Below, piece by piece: positions 1-7,975 of a stretch of 64,000 nt of DNA. Every line of letters starts with the position of its first letter. Within the stretch, counting starts at the first letter, position 1. The notes below the pieces were generated by a model. The model was given only the letters and a program-made list of their open reading frames with translations. It had not been told where the DNA came from and made no database searches. The DNA comes from Nocardia amamiensis (GTDB lineage Bacteria; Actinomycetota; Actinomycetes; Mycobacteriales; Mycobacteriaceae), in the NCBI RefSeq assembly GCF_015477605.1, contig NZ_JADLQX010000014.1:124001-188000 (forward strand), read 5' to 3'. Both the position numbers and the translations under genes were made by a program.

Positions 1-279
1 CGTGAGGCGCGGGAGGAGACCGGGGTCGAGATCGAGCCGGACGACCTGAACTTCGTGCACGTCGCGCATGTGGTCGCGGCCGGTCGGGAAGCACGGCTCG
101 GGTTGTTCTTCGAGACGTCACGGTGGGTCGGCGAGCCGGTCAACCGGGAGCCGGACAACTGCTACGAGCTGCGCTGGTTTCCGCTGGACGAACTGCCGGA
201 CGACATCATCGAATACCCGTTGGAGGCGATTCGTGGCCGCGCCCGCGGCGAGAGGTATTCCGAACGAGGCTGGCCGTGA
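1..279 (+). CDS. NUDIX hydrolase, C-terminal part (5' end outside window)
   Basis: The frame is open from the first base and ends with TGA at 277-279. The first residues read REAREETGVE, which is the REXXEEXG core of the NUDIX box that binds the metal ion. This family hydrolyses nucleoside diphosphates linked to another group. The box sits at the window edge, so the N-terminal strand and the start of the box lie upstream. About 92 residues are visible. The WFPLDELP segment near the C-terminus is also typical of NUDIX proteins. The substrate cannot be told from this fragment. The next 209 bases show no convincing gene. Confidence 0.75.
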   Translation, partial: REAREETGVEIEPDDLNFVHVAHVVAAGREARLGLFFETSRWVGEPVNREPDNCYELRWFPLDELPDDIIEYPLEAIRGRARGERYSERGWP

Positions 280-488
280 CGCGGATCGAGTCGGCGGCAT
301 GGACGTGCAGAGCTTCGGCCGCAAGGGTGCCGCGTGGAAGGCGGGCCGATCACCGAGCTCGAATCAAGCAGCGCTGCCAAGCCTTGTGGGTGCTGACTGC
401 CCGGGACCGGCCGCCGATCTGGCATGGTCATCCGCCGGTGCTGCGAATTCCCGCGCTGAGCAGATGATCGGGTGGTGTTCGATATCGC

Positions 489-1088
489 TCACAAGGCGCG
501 CAAGTAGACCGCGAACAGGGTCGTGAGCTGATCGACGCTGGCCTGGGTGCCGGGTGCGAGATGGGTGCGGTTGCCCGTGCAGCGGTCGAAGACCGCGCCC
601 TCGAGCACGGCGACGAAGTCGGCGGCGGCGGTTTCCGGGTCGGTGGAACCCTTGGCGCGGAATAGTTCTCGCGCATGCCCGACGGAGAACAAGCTGCGCG
701 CGAGCCGGGCGCGCAGTTCGGGGTCCGCGCGTAGTTCCGCGAGCAGCGCATGCCGGGCGATCAGGTGGTTGCCACGTTCGGCGAGCAGCCGATCGACCCA
801 CATCGCGATCGCGCGTCCGGCCGGCTCGGGATCGAGTGCGGTGTCCTGCGTGCCGGATGCCTCCAGGCTCGGGCCGGCAGCGATGAAGTCGGCGCGTGAT
901 CGCTCGGCGATGCGGTCCGCGACGCCCGCGAGCAGTGCGCGTCTGGTGCGGAAGTAGTACGAGGCCGAACCGGCGGGCAGGTCGAGCGCGGTGTCCAGTG
1001 CGCGGTGGGTGAGCGAGCGGATTCCTCGGGTCGCGATCAGATCGATGGCCGTGTCGAGGAGGAGCATGCGCCGGTCGCTTGTGGACAT
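489..1088 (-). CDS. TetR family transcriptional regulator
   Basis: This is a 199-residue protein with an N-terminal helix-turn-helix typical of TetR regulators (about residues 5-50, with RSLTHRALDTALDLPAGSASYYFRTR as helices 2-4 region in pieces). The C-terminal half is the ligand-binding helical domain. I chose the ATG at 1088 because GGAAAGG lies six bases before it; a GTG at 1094 would sit inside that ribosome binding site. The gene diverges from zapE across a 62-base gap that holds a perfect palindrome (1120-1137). By family knowledge the protein probably represses its own gene and perhaps zapE. The ligand is unknown. Confidence 0.85.
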   Translation of the reverse strand: MSTSDRRMLLLDTAIDLIATRGIRSLTHRALDTALDLPAGSASYYFRTRRALLAGVADRIAERSRADFIAAGPSLEASGTQDTALDPEPAGRAIAMWVDRLLAERGNHLIARHALLAELRADPELRARLARSLFSVGHARELFRAKGSTDPETAAADFVAVLEGAVFDRCTGNRTHLAPGTQASVDQLTTLFAVYLRAL

Positions 1089-1119
1089 GATCACCTTTCC
1101 TGGCCGCCGGTCGGGCCGC

Positions 1120-1137
1120 CCTCTACAAATGTAGAGG
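1120..1137. promoter_or_regulatory. Palindromic TetR-type operator between tetR and zapE
   Basis: CCTCTAC and GTAGAGG are perfect inverted 7-base arms around AAAT. The site lies 32 bases before the tetR start and 13 bases before the zapE start, overlapping where both promoters or the zapE leader must be. Its size and position fit the operator of the neighbouring TetR protein; that assignment is inference. Confidence 0.65.
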
Positions 1138-1150
1138 ACGAGGAGGTGTC

Positions 1151-2173
1151 ATGGAACCCGACGTGATCCAGTGGGATTCCGATCAGGCGCGGGCGGTGAC
1201 GCGGTTGCGGGAGTTGCTCGATCGGCATGGTAAGCCGATTCGGCGTCATCGCGGCGTCTACCTGCACGGCAGGCCGGGGCGCGGCAAAACCATGCTGATG
1301 AATCGGTTCTTCGCCGAGCTGGCCTCGGAGCGCAAGCGGCGCTATCACTTCCACCAGTTCTTCGCCCGGTTGCACGCCGCCGCACACGAATCCGGCGCGA
1401 TCGACGCCGCGGTGGACGCGCTGCTCGGCGACGCTCGGCTGATCTGCTTCGATGAGTTCCACGTGCACGACATCGGCGACGCGATGCTGATCGCACGGCT
1501 GCTGGACGCGCTGTTCGCCCGTCGCGTCGTCCTGGTGGTGACGTCGAATTATCCACCCCATGAGCTGCTGCCCAATCCGTTGTTCCACGACCGTTTCGTG
1601 CCGACGATCGAACGGATTCTGGCGCACATGGACGTGGTGCCGGTCGACGGGCCGATCGACTATCGCGCTCTGCGCTCGGGCAACGATTCCCGAACGGGAT
1701 TCGCGGCCGGAAGATACATCGTGGATCCAGCACGATGCACACCACGCAGTGCCGAAGCCCTGCTCTCCGGTGGCCCTGAGAATCCCGTTGCGGCACCGAC
1801 GAACCACTCTGCCGTCGAGATATTCCTCGGCCCACGGAGATTGCGCGCCATTGCCGCCCAGGACACCCTTGTCATCGACTTCGCGAATTTGTGCGGTGTC
1901 CCAACATCTGCCGCTGATTATGTCGAACTGGCCCAACGTTTTCAGCGCTGGGAAATCCGAGATATCCCGCCGCTGAACGAAGTTCCACCGGATCACGCCA
2001 TGCGGTTGGTGAACGTGATCGATGTTCTCTATGACGCCGACCGTGAACTCACCGTGGTCGCGCCCGCGCCGCTTTCTGCGCTCGTCCAGAACGTGGTCGG
2101 AGTGCCGGATATCTCACGTTTAGAAAGCCGACTTTGTGAATTGTCCCAACTTTCGACGGTGGTCGCCCGGTAG
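1151..2173 (+). CDS. zapE: Cell division protein ZapE (AFG1-like ATPase)
   Basis: This 340-residue protein has the AFG1/LACE1/ZapE ATPase layout. The Walker A motif GRPGRGKT is at residues 40-47 and the Walker B motif LICFDEF at 97-103, followed by HVHDIGDAM. The segment VTSNYPP near residue 130 is the sensor region. In other bacteria ZapE is a peripheral ATPase that acts on the Z-ring and membrane-protein quality. The start at 1151 follows AGGAGG by five bases. A roughly 50-residue segment around residues 180-235 is less familiar and may be lineage-specific. It may share the palindromic operator with the divergent TetR gene. Confidence 0.85.
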   Translation: MEPDVIQWDSDQARAVTRLRELLDRHGKPIRRHRGVYLHGRPGRGKTMLMNRFFAELASERKRRYHFHQFFARLHAAAHESGAIDAAVDALLGDARLICFDEFHVHDIGDAMLIARLLDALFARRVVLVVTSNYPPHELLPNPLFHDRFVPTIERILAHMDVVPVDGPIDYRALRSGNDSRTGFAAGRYIVDPARCTPRSAEALLSGGPENPVAAPTNHSAVEIFLGPRRLRAIAAQDTLVIDFANLCGVPTSAADYVELAQRFQRWEIRDIPPLNEVPPDHAMRLVNVIDVLYDADRELTVVAPAPLSALVQNVVGVPDISRLESRLCELSQLSTVVAR

Positions 2174-2280
2174 TCGCCGTTCCCGCCGCGTGCTGCGATG
2201 TCCCCGCTACTAGCGCGGTTTAAGAGGAGGAACTCCGAAGTATTCGATTCCATCCCGAGCGGACCGCACGGCATGTAACT

Positions 2281-3270
2281 ATGTGGCTGCTTTGTGCAGT
2301 ACTCAGATGTGGTGGTAACGCAGTGGCCCGGGCGCGAGCGCCGATATCGCGCGTGATCGTGCTGATCACGCTGCTGGCTCTTGCCGTCATCACCCTGCGT
2401 GGATACATCCCAGGAATTATTGAAGCCGAGCCGCAACGGCGTGCTCCGTCCGCCGTGTCGGTCGCGCTCATGCCGGTCTTGCTCACCGTGTCCATGGTGA
2501 TCCTGCTGGCCGGTGTTATCGCCAGCCAGCATCGCCTGCCGCTGGCCATGCCCGAGCCGGAACGTGCGGAAGAGCGCCAGCAGTGGCGCCTCGGGCGGGT
2601 GGGTTTGGCGGTGCTGGGGGCGCTCGCGTTGCTCGCCTTGCTGGTCGCCGCCGGGACCGCGATCTACTTCATCGGTGCGAGCGGGCCGAGCGAGCCCGCG
2701 CCCCCGGCGGCGCCCGCCACCACCACCGGCGCCCCGCCGGAGTTCGGGGCACCCGCGCCGACCGAACCCGGCCCGGGATCGTCGGAACTGACCGGGATGG
2801 CGCTGGTGCTGGCCGCGATGGCCGCGGCAGGACTGGTGACGGTCGCCCTGACGGGTCTGGTCGTGGTGACGGTGGCCTCCCGGCGCAAACCCGTGCCAGC
2901 GCCCGGACTTGCCGCCCCGGCTGGCCCCACCGTGGTGGACTCGCTGGCTCGTGCGGCCGAGATGGGCCTCGCCGCGATGAACGCGCCCGGCCAGGACCCG
3001 CGCACCGCGATCATCGCCTGCTACGTCGCCATGGAGCGCGGCCTCGCTTCCGACCGGTCCGCCGCTCCGCTGATCTCGGACACTCCGATGGAGGTGCTGG
3101 CCCGCGCGTTCGAACGAGGCGCGCTGCACGACGCGTCCGCGCGCGAGCTGGTCGCGCTGTTCGAAGAGGCCAGATTCAGCCCGCACGCCATGCTCGAGTG
3201 GCAGCGCATGCGCGCCCAGCAACTGCTGCGCATCGTGCTCGCCGACCTGCAAGGGGAGGTGCCCGCATGA
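2281..3270 (+). CDS. DUF4129 domain membrane protein, first gene of the MoxR operon
   Basis: The 329-residue protein has hydrophobic segments near residues 22-41, 60-80, 105-130 and 172-200, then a soluble C-terminal domain (about 215-325). That domain carries the DUF4129 pattern PRTAIIACYVAMERGL and TPMEVLARAF. Such proteins are usually encoded next to MoxR and DUF58 genes, as here. A Pro/Ala/Thr-rich loop (about 133-170) separates two membrane segments. The start is uncertain: ATG 2281 lacks a clear ribosome binding site, and GTG 2323 (VARARAP) is a plausible shorter start. The stop overlaps the next ATG (ATGA). Its exact role is unknown. Confidence 0.75.
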   Translation: MWLLCAVLRCGGNAVARARAPISRVIVLITLLALAVITLRGYIPGIIEAEPQRRAPSAVSVALMPVLLTVSMVILLAGVIASQHRLPLAMPEPERAEERQQWRLGRVGLAVLGALALLALLVAAGTAIYFIGASGPSEPAPPAAPATTTGAPPEFGAPAPTEPGPGSSELTGMALVLAAMAAAGLVTVALTGLVVVTVASRRKPVPAPGLAAPAGPTVVDSLARAAEMGLAAMNAPGQDPRTAIIACYVAMERGLASDRSAAPLISDTPMEVLARAFERGALHDASARELVALFEEARFSPHAMLEWQRMRAQQLLRIVLADLQGEVPA

Positions 3271-3419
3271 CCGGACGGACTCCACCGCGGCAGCCCACGC
3301 CACTGGGCCCGGGCTGCCGGCCGCGCCGGAAAGGGCACCGCAGGACCGCTCAGGCCCGGAGCCGGCAGCTTGCCGCACCACGCAGGGCCCCCGGTCAGGT
3401 GCGAAAGGATTCGGCATGA
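3267..3419 (+). CDS. Arg/Pro-rich micro-protein (50 aa) inside the MoxR operon
   Basis: This short reading frame is supported by position rather than by similarity. Its ATG overlaps the stop of the DUF4129 gene as ATGA and is preceded by GGGGAGG seven bases upstream. Its own TGA overlaps the next ATG, again as ATGA. Without it there would be an unusual 145-base hole in an operon whose other junctions all overlap. The product is very basic (many Arg) and Pro-rich, with one Cys and no membrane segment. I do not recognise it. It could also be a leader that only couples translation. Confidence 0.45.
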   Translation: MTGRTPPRQPTPLGPGCRPRRKGHRRTAQARSRQLAAPRRAPGQVRKDSA

Positions 3420-3913
3420 CCCGGGTGGCGGCCGTGATCACCTGTGTGATCGCCGTCGTGGTGGTCGAGTTGGCGGCCGTGGAGCGAGCGCGTGGGTTGC
3501 TGCTGGTCGTCGCGGGTATCCCGGTTGCGGTGGCGTTGGGCTGGCTGGTCTGGTCGTTGCTCGACCGGTCCGGCGCCGGGGAGGAACCCGAAATCGACGA
3601 GATGGAGAACGGCCCCGCGGAGATGTTGCAGCGCTGGCATGCCAGGGCGCAGATGCTCGCGGACCGCGCGGACGGCACCCGGGCCGAGTGGGACCGCCAC
3701 TTGCGCCCGTTGCTGGCCAAGGAGTTCGAGCTGTCCACCGGCCAGCGGGTGGCGAAGAACCGCAAGGCGGTCGAGGCGGCGGGTATCCACCAATTCGGCC
3801 CCGAACTCTGGCGCTGGGTGGATCCGGCCAATTCGTCGTTGCGTGATCAGACCAGCAGGGCACCGGGACGCGCGGCGCTGGACGAGATCCTGAGCCGCCT
3901 GCAGAGAATGTGA
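3416..3913 (+). CDS. Small membrane protein of the MoxR-DUF58 operon
   Basis: This 165-residue protein has two predicted membrane helices at about residues 5-24 and 28-48. A long soluble charged tail follows (about 55-165) that contains helical stretches such as AEMLQRWHARAQML. The start has AAAGGA upstream and overlaps the preceding stop. Its stop region overlaps the GTG of the MoxR gene (GTGA). I do not recognise a named family. Context suggests it is the membrane-anchored partner of the MoxR/DUF58 module. Function is not known. Confidence 0.75.
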   Translation: MTRVAAVITCVIAVVVVELAAVERARGLLLVVAGIPVAVALGWLVWSLLDRSGAGEEPEIDEMENGPAEMLQRWHARAQMLADRADGTRAEWDRHLRPLLAKEFELSTGQRVAKNRKAVEAAGIHQFGPELWRWVDPANSSLRDQTSRAPGRAALDEILSRLQRM

Positions 3914-4905
3914 AATGGGTTGAGGCAAGTGCGAGTACACAAATGACGATGCCGATGGATGTCACCGTTCAGCGCAGCGATGCCGTGCTCAGGGAGCTGT
4001 CCCGGGTCGTGGTCGGCAAGCAGGACGAGTTGCAGTTGATCATGATCGCGGTGCTGTCCGGCGGACACGTGCTGATCGAGGACCTGCCCGGCCTCGGCAA
4101 GACGCTCATCGCGAGGTCGTTCGCGGCCGCGCTCGGGTTGCAGTTCACCCGGGTGCAGTTCACCCCCGACCTGCTGCCCGCCGACCTGCTCGGGTCGACC
4201 ATCTACGACATGTCCTCCGGCCGGTTCACCTTCCGGCGCGGCCCGGTGTTCACCAACCTGCTGCTGGCCGACGAGGTGAACCGCACCCCGCCGAAGACCC
4301 AGGCCGCGCTGCTGGAGGCGATGGCGGAGGGCCAGGTCAGCATCGACGGCGAGACATTCGTGCTGCCGCAGCCGTTCGTCGTGCTGGCCACCGACAACCC
4401 GATCGAGTACGAGGGCACCTATCCGCTGCCGGAAGCCCAGCTGGACCGGTTCGCCATCAAGCTGCGGCTGGGCTATCTGTCCGAACAGGACGAGACCCAG
4501 ATGATTCGGCGCAGGCTGGAGCGCGGCGCGCAGCAACCGCAGATCAACCAGGTCGTGGACGCGAACGGCCTGCTGGAGATGCGGCAGTCGGTCGAGTACG
4601 TGACCGTGCACCCCGATGTGGTGAGCTACGTCGTCGCGTTGGCCGCGGCGACCAGGGGACATCCCCAGGTGGAGGTCGGCGCCAGCCCGCGCGCCGAGCT
4701 CGATCTCGTGCAGATGTCCAGGGCACGGGCGCTGCTGCTCGGCCGCGACTACGTGGTCCCCGAAGACGTGAAGGCGCTGGCCGTTCCGGCCATGGCGCAC
4801 CGGATCACGCTCCGGCCGGAGATGTGGGTGCGCCGCATCCGCGGCGAGGACGTGATCACCGAACTATTGCGCCGTCTGCCGGTCCCGCGCGCCACCGTGA
4901 CATGA
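3910..4905 (+). CDS. MoxR family AAA+ ATPase
   Basis: This is a 331-residue AAA_3/MoxR ATPase. Walker A (GLGKT) is at residues 61-65, and the Walker B region LLLADEVNR lies about 57 residues later, followed by PPKTQAALLEAM. The PEAQLDRF sequence is the sensor/arginine-finger region, and the C-terminal lid follows. MoxR ATPases act as chaperone-like remodelling factors and are nearly always paired with DUF58 proteins. The GTG at 3910 overlaps the previous stop. ATG 3943 (MTMPMDV) is a reasonable alternative start, removing 11 residues. The stop overlaps the next gene as ATGA, so the genes are translationally coupled. Confidence 0.9.
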   Translation: MKWVEASASTQMTMPMDVTVQRSDAVLRELSRVVVGKQDELQLIMIAVLSGGHVLIEDLPGLGKTLIARSFAAALGLQFTRVQFTPDLLPADLLGSTIYDMSSGRFTFRRGPVFTNLLLADEVNRTPPKTQAALLEAMAEGQVSIDGETFVLPQPFVVLATDNPIEYEGTYPLPEAQLDRFAIKLRLGYLSEQDETQMIRRRLERGAQQPQINQVVDANGLLEMRQSVEYVTVHPDVVSYVVALAAATRGHPQVEVGASPRAELDLVQMSRARALLLGRDYVVPEDVKALAVPAMAHRITLRPEMWVRRIRGEDVITELLRRLPVPRATVT

Positions 4906-6176
4906 GGCATCGCGACGCCAGCTCCGCGGTCGACGCCGAATTGCGGTGGCGGCCCGCACCGCTGGTCTTCATGCTCGCGGTGTGCGCCGCGGCGGCCCTG
5001 GTGCTGGCGGTGATCCTGGGCAGGTGGCAGCTGGTCGTGTTCGCCGCGCCGCTGCTCGGCGTGCTGGCCACCGCGCCGTGGCAGCAGTCCGCGACCAGGA
5101 TCCAGATCGACGGCGGCGGCACGCTGCGCTGTTTCGAATCCGATGAGGTGACGCTCACCGTCGCCGCCTTCGTGGAGAAGGGGCATGCGCTGCTGCGGCT
5201 GAAACCGAAGGGTTCGCCAGGGCTCGGGCTCCGGGTCGAAGAGGCGATCGATTCCGGTGTCGCCCCCGCCGGCCTGCGCCTGGCGCTCACGGCGGATCGG
5301 TGGGGCCGCTATCCCGTTTCGGTGCGAGTGTCGGCGCTGAGCCCGGCGGGACTCGCGATCGCCACGGCGGTGTTGCCCGCTGGTGAGCTGTTCGTCTACC
5401 CGATCACCGATCCGCAGCGGATGCGACTGCCCCGCACCGAACTTCCCGAGCGGCTGGGCACGCATCTGACCCGCAGGCACGGCCCCGGCGTCGAGTACGC
5501 CGACATCCGCGCTTACGCGCCCGGCGATCAGTTGCGCACCGTGAACTGGCCGGTGAGCGCGCGGCGCGGGCGGCTGTATGTCACCGAGCGACTGACCAAC
5601 CGTTCCGCGGATGTCGTCGTGCTGGTGGACACCTCGCAGCAGGCCCCGGGGCCGGCCACCGACTCTCTGGAGTTGTCGGTGCGCGGCGCGGCGCAGGTAG
5701 TGCAGTCGACATTGCAGGCGGGCGACCGGACCGCAGTGGTGTGCCTGGGCCAGGCTCCGCGCTGGCTTCGCCCGGATATCGGACGCAGGCAGTTCTACCG
5801 CATCGTCGACACCGTGCTCGACGTCGGCGACGAGCACATTCCGACCACCGGCACCCTCGCGCCGCACGCGGCCGTGCCGCTCGGGGCGATCGTGGTGGCG
5901 TTCTCCACGCTGCTGGACACCCAGTTCGCGCTCGCGTTGATCGACCTGCGCAAGCGCGGGCACGTGGTGGTCGTGGTGGATGTCCTGCGCGGTACCCCGT
6001 TCCGCGAGGACCTCGATCCGATCCTGGCCAGGATGTGGCAGCTCGAGCGCGCCGCGATGTACCGGGACATGGGCACCGTCGGTGTCGATGTCGTGGCCTG
6101 GCCGCAGGATGCCCGTCTGGACGAGATCATGCGCGTGCTCCCCGAGCACCGCAGGATGGTGCGGGTGCGCCGATGA
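4902..6176 (+). CDS. DUF58 domain-containing protein
   Basis: The 424-residue protein starts with two hydrophobic segments (about residues 20-38 and 43-60). The DUF58 signature YAPGDQLRTVNWPVSARRG lies around residue 205-223, followed by a von Willebrand A-like region whose first strand is VVVLVDTSQQ. DUF58 proteins are the usual partners of MoxR ATPases. The start ATG overlaps the MoxR stop, and the stop overlaps the next ATG, so it lies mid-operon. The substrate of this MoxR/DUF58 pair is not known. The vWA metal site DxS appears as DTS. Confidence 0.88.
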   Translation: MRHRDASSAVDAELRWRPAPLVFMLAVCAAAALVLAVILGRWQLVVFAAPLLGVLATAPWQQSATRIQIDGGGTLRCFESDEVTLTVAAFVEKGHALLRLKPKGSPGLGLRVEEAIDSGVAPAGLRLALTADRWGRYPVSVRVSALSPAGLAIATAVLPAGELFVYPITDPQRMRLPRTELPERLGTHLTRRHGPGVEYADIRAYAPGDQLRTVNWPVSARRGRLYVTERLTNRSADVVVLVDTSQQAPGPATDSLELSVRGAAQVVQSTLQAGDRTAVVCLGQAPRWLRPDIGRRQFYRIVDTVLDVGDEHIPTTGTLAPHAAVPLGAIVVAFSTLLDTQFALALIDLRKRGHVVVVVDVLRGTPFREDLDPILARMWQLERAAMYRDMGTVGVDVVAWPQDARLDEIMRVLPEHRRMVRVRR

Positions 6177-6634
6177 CCCGATTTCTCGCCGTTCTCTCCG
6201 GGGTGCTGCTGGTGGCGTCGGTGGCGCTGCTGGAGCCGTGGGTCGGCGTTCCCGCCCTCGTCCTGGTCGCGCTCGGCTGGTGGTACCGGCCGGTGGCGGT
6301 GTGCGCGGTGCTGCTCGCGCTCGGCCTGCTCGCGGTCGCCGACGCGGGCATCCTCGCCTCCGCCGCGACGGGATTGGTGGCCACGACGTATCTGCTCAAC
6401 GCCGCCACGGTGACCGCGCCGCACGGGGTGGTCCCCACCACCATCCCGTCCGTGGTCGGCGCGGTCGGCTTCGCGGCGGTAGCGGTCGGCGCCGGACTGA
6501 TCCCGCTGCGTCTTTCCTGGGCGCCCTTGGTGGCGCCGGTCCTGATCGTGGTGCTGTTCGCTCTGGTGATCCAGGGCGCCGCGGCCAGACGCGCGCCCGG
6601 TGACCGGCAACTTCGGTCGTACGAGCGACCCTGA
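6173..6634 (+). CDS. Small integral membrane protein, last gene of the MoxR operon
   Basis: This 153-residue protein is almost entirely hydrophobic, with about four membrane helices (residues 4-24, 26-42, 44-75, 92-140 with a break near 115). It ends in a short basic tail rich in Arg. The start overlaps the DUF58 stop as ATGA. No family could be recognised beyond its repeated presence next to MoxR/DUF58 genes in actinomycetes. It is likely a membrane subunit of the same system. A short GC hairpin follows 32 bases after the stop. Confidence 0.75.
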   Translation: MTRFLAVLSGVLLVASVALLEPWVGVPALVLVALGWWYRPVAVCAVLLALGLLAVADAGILASAATGLVATTYLLNAATVTAPHGVVPTTIPSVVGAVGFAAVAVGAGLIPLRLSWAPLVAPVLIVVLFALVIQGAAARRAPGDRQLRSYERP

Positions 6635-6665
6635 CGCCCGCCGAGTCCGGGCCATTTCGCGGTAC

Positions 6666-6682
6666 GTCCCCGCTGCGGGGAC
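6666..6682 (+). terminator. Possible terminator after the MoxR operon
   Basis: GTCCCCGC and GCGGGGAC are perfect inverted arms around a single T, giving a stem of six pairs with a five-base loop. There is no T-run, so the call is weak. It lies between the convergent operon and hsd4B. Confidence 0.35.
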
Positions 6683-6762
6683 CGATCGGTGCGCTGGTCG
6701 AGCCGGCCATCCGGTCCGTCCGACCGCCCAGTGGCAGCGTCTGCCGCTATTGCCGATCGGCG

Positions 6763-7629
6763 TCACGCCGTCTGGAATCGCAGCGTGACATCGCCGAGGA
6801 CCGGTGCGTCGTCGCGCTCCACGACGGTCGCCGCGATGGTCAGGGTGTCGTCCTGGCGCCAGATGCGGGTGCGGATCGTTTCGCCGGGGAAGAGCACGCC
6901 CGCGAATCGGGCGCGGAAACCGGTGACGCGGCTCGCGTCGGCGTCCAGCACGGTGTCGGTCGCGGTCTTGCAGACGATGCCGTAGGTGCACAGCCCGTGC
7001 AGGATGGGCGCGGGAAACCCGGCCGCGCGGGCGAACTTCGGATCAGAGTGCAGCGGGTTGCGGTCACCGCACATCCGGTAGAGCAGCGCCTGCTGCGGCA
7101 GTGTGGGCGTGGTGACGTCGAAATCCGGCGCCCGGTCCGGCAACTGAGTCTTGGTGCTGGGTCCGCGCTCGCCACCGAAGCCGCCCTCGCCCTTGGCGAA
7201 GATCGACGAACGCGCCGTCCACAGCGGCGCTCCATCGGAACCGGTGACCGTGTGCTCCTGCACGACCACCGCCGCGGAGCCCTTGTCCCAGATCTCCGCG
7301 ATCCGGCCGGTGCTGGTCGCCTTGCCCCCGGGGGGGATCAGCCGGTGCACCTCGATCTCCTGGTGGCCGTGCACCACCTTCGCCAGATCGATGTCGATGC
7401 CGGGAAAGCTCACCTTCGGTGGTTCGGTCTCGTGCAGCGTTGGCGCGACGGTCGCGAAGGTCGGCAGCACCTGCGGTTCCCGATCGTCGAGGTAGCGCAG
7501 CTCGGCCGGGTCCGTCCAGCGCGCACCCGCGCCGAGACCGAGCTGGTAGAGCTGCACGTCCGAAGGTGTCCAGGCGAATTCCTGGCTTGGCAGCTGCGCG
7601 CCGAGTGCGATCTTCGGGTCGATGGGCAT
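6763..7629 (-). CDS. hsd4B: MaoC-like 2-enoyl-CoA hydratase (Hsd4B, Rv3538-like)
   Basis: This 288-residue double-hotdog protein carries the hydratase-2 motif CGDRNPLHSDPKFA near residue 185, with the catalytic Asp and His. It ends in the LHGLCTYG segment typical of the 17-beta-HSD4-type (R)-hydratase family. Such proteins hydrate trans-2-enoyl-CoA esters; Hsd4B orthologues are encoded beside kstD in M. tuberculosis and Rhodococcus and are linked to cholesterol side-chain beta-oxidation. The ATG at 7629 has AAGGAG upstream. Longer in-frame starts lack support. It lies downstream of kstD on the same strand but 346 bases away, so it may have its own promoter. Confidence 0.85.
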   Translation of the reverse strand: MPIDPKIALGAQLPSQEFAWTPSDVQLYQLGLGAGARWTDPAELRYLDDREPQVLPTFATVAPTLHETEPPKVSFPGIDIDLAKVVHGHQEIEVHRLIPPGGKATSTGRIAEIWDKGSAAVVVQEHTVTGSDGAPLWTARSSIFAKGEGGFGGERGPSTKTQLPDRAPDFDVTTPTLPQQALLYRMCGDRNPLHSDPKFARAAGFPAPILHGLCTYGIVCKTATDTVLDADASRVTGFRARFAGVLFPGETIRTRIWRQDDTLTIAATVVERDDAPVLGDVTLRFQTA

Positions 7630-7975
7630 CAGAACTCCTTGTGCATGATTGTGGACGAATCCGGGCGGCCTGCGTTCCGACGGGAAGCACCGGATCTGTC
7701 GCGGACCTGCCGCCACGGATCAATCCTGCGGTCCGTGACACCGGCTCGGCTCCACTTCGCCCGTTCCGCGGGACGATCGGTTTTCGCGACCCGTTCCGGG
7801 TGTACCGCTCCAACCGAGCGAGGACGAGGAGGTCGCGGCGTTTTCTGCCGAGCGTGCACAGCGGCGGCCGCGATTTCGAGCCGTGCCGCCGCTGGCCGCG
7901 CTCGCCGACGCCGCAGTCGGGCGGCTGGCGCCGAGCACGTGCGGCCGCGCCCGGCCGTCGAGCCGTGACATGACC
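7630..7975. other. Non-coding gap between kstD and hsd4B
   Basis: This 346-base stretch has open frames on both strands, but their products are Arg/Ala-rich and look like high-GC artefacts. I see no RNA gene, no KstR-type box and no strong terminator. The part next to hsd4B (7630-7700) probably holds its promoter. Confidence 0.5.

Noticed and set aside
2029..3831. A 600-residue frame on the minus strand
   Set aside because: It is antisense to zapE, the DUF4129 gene and its neighbours and has no family motifs; its composition is that of a reversed high-GC gene.
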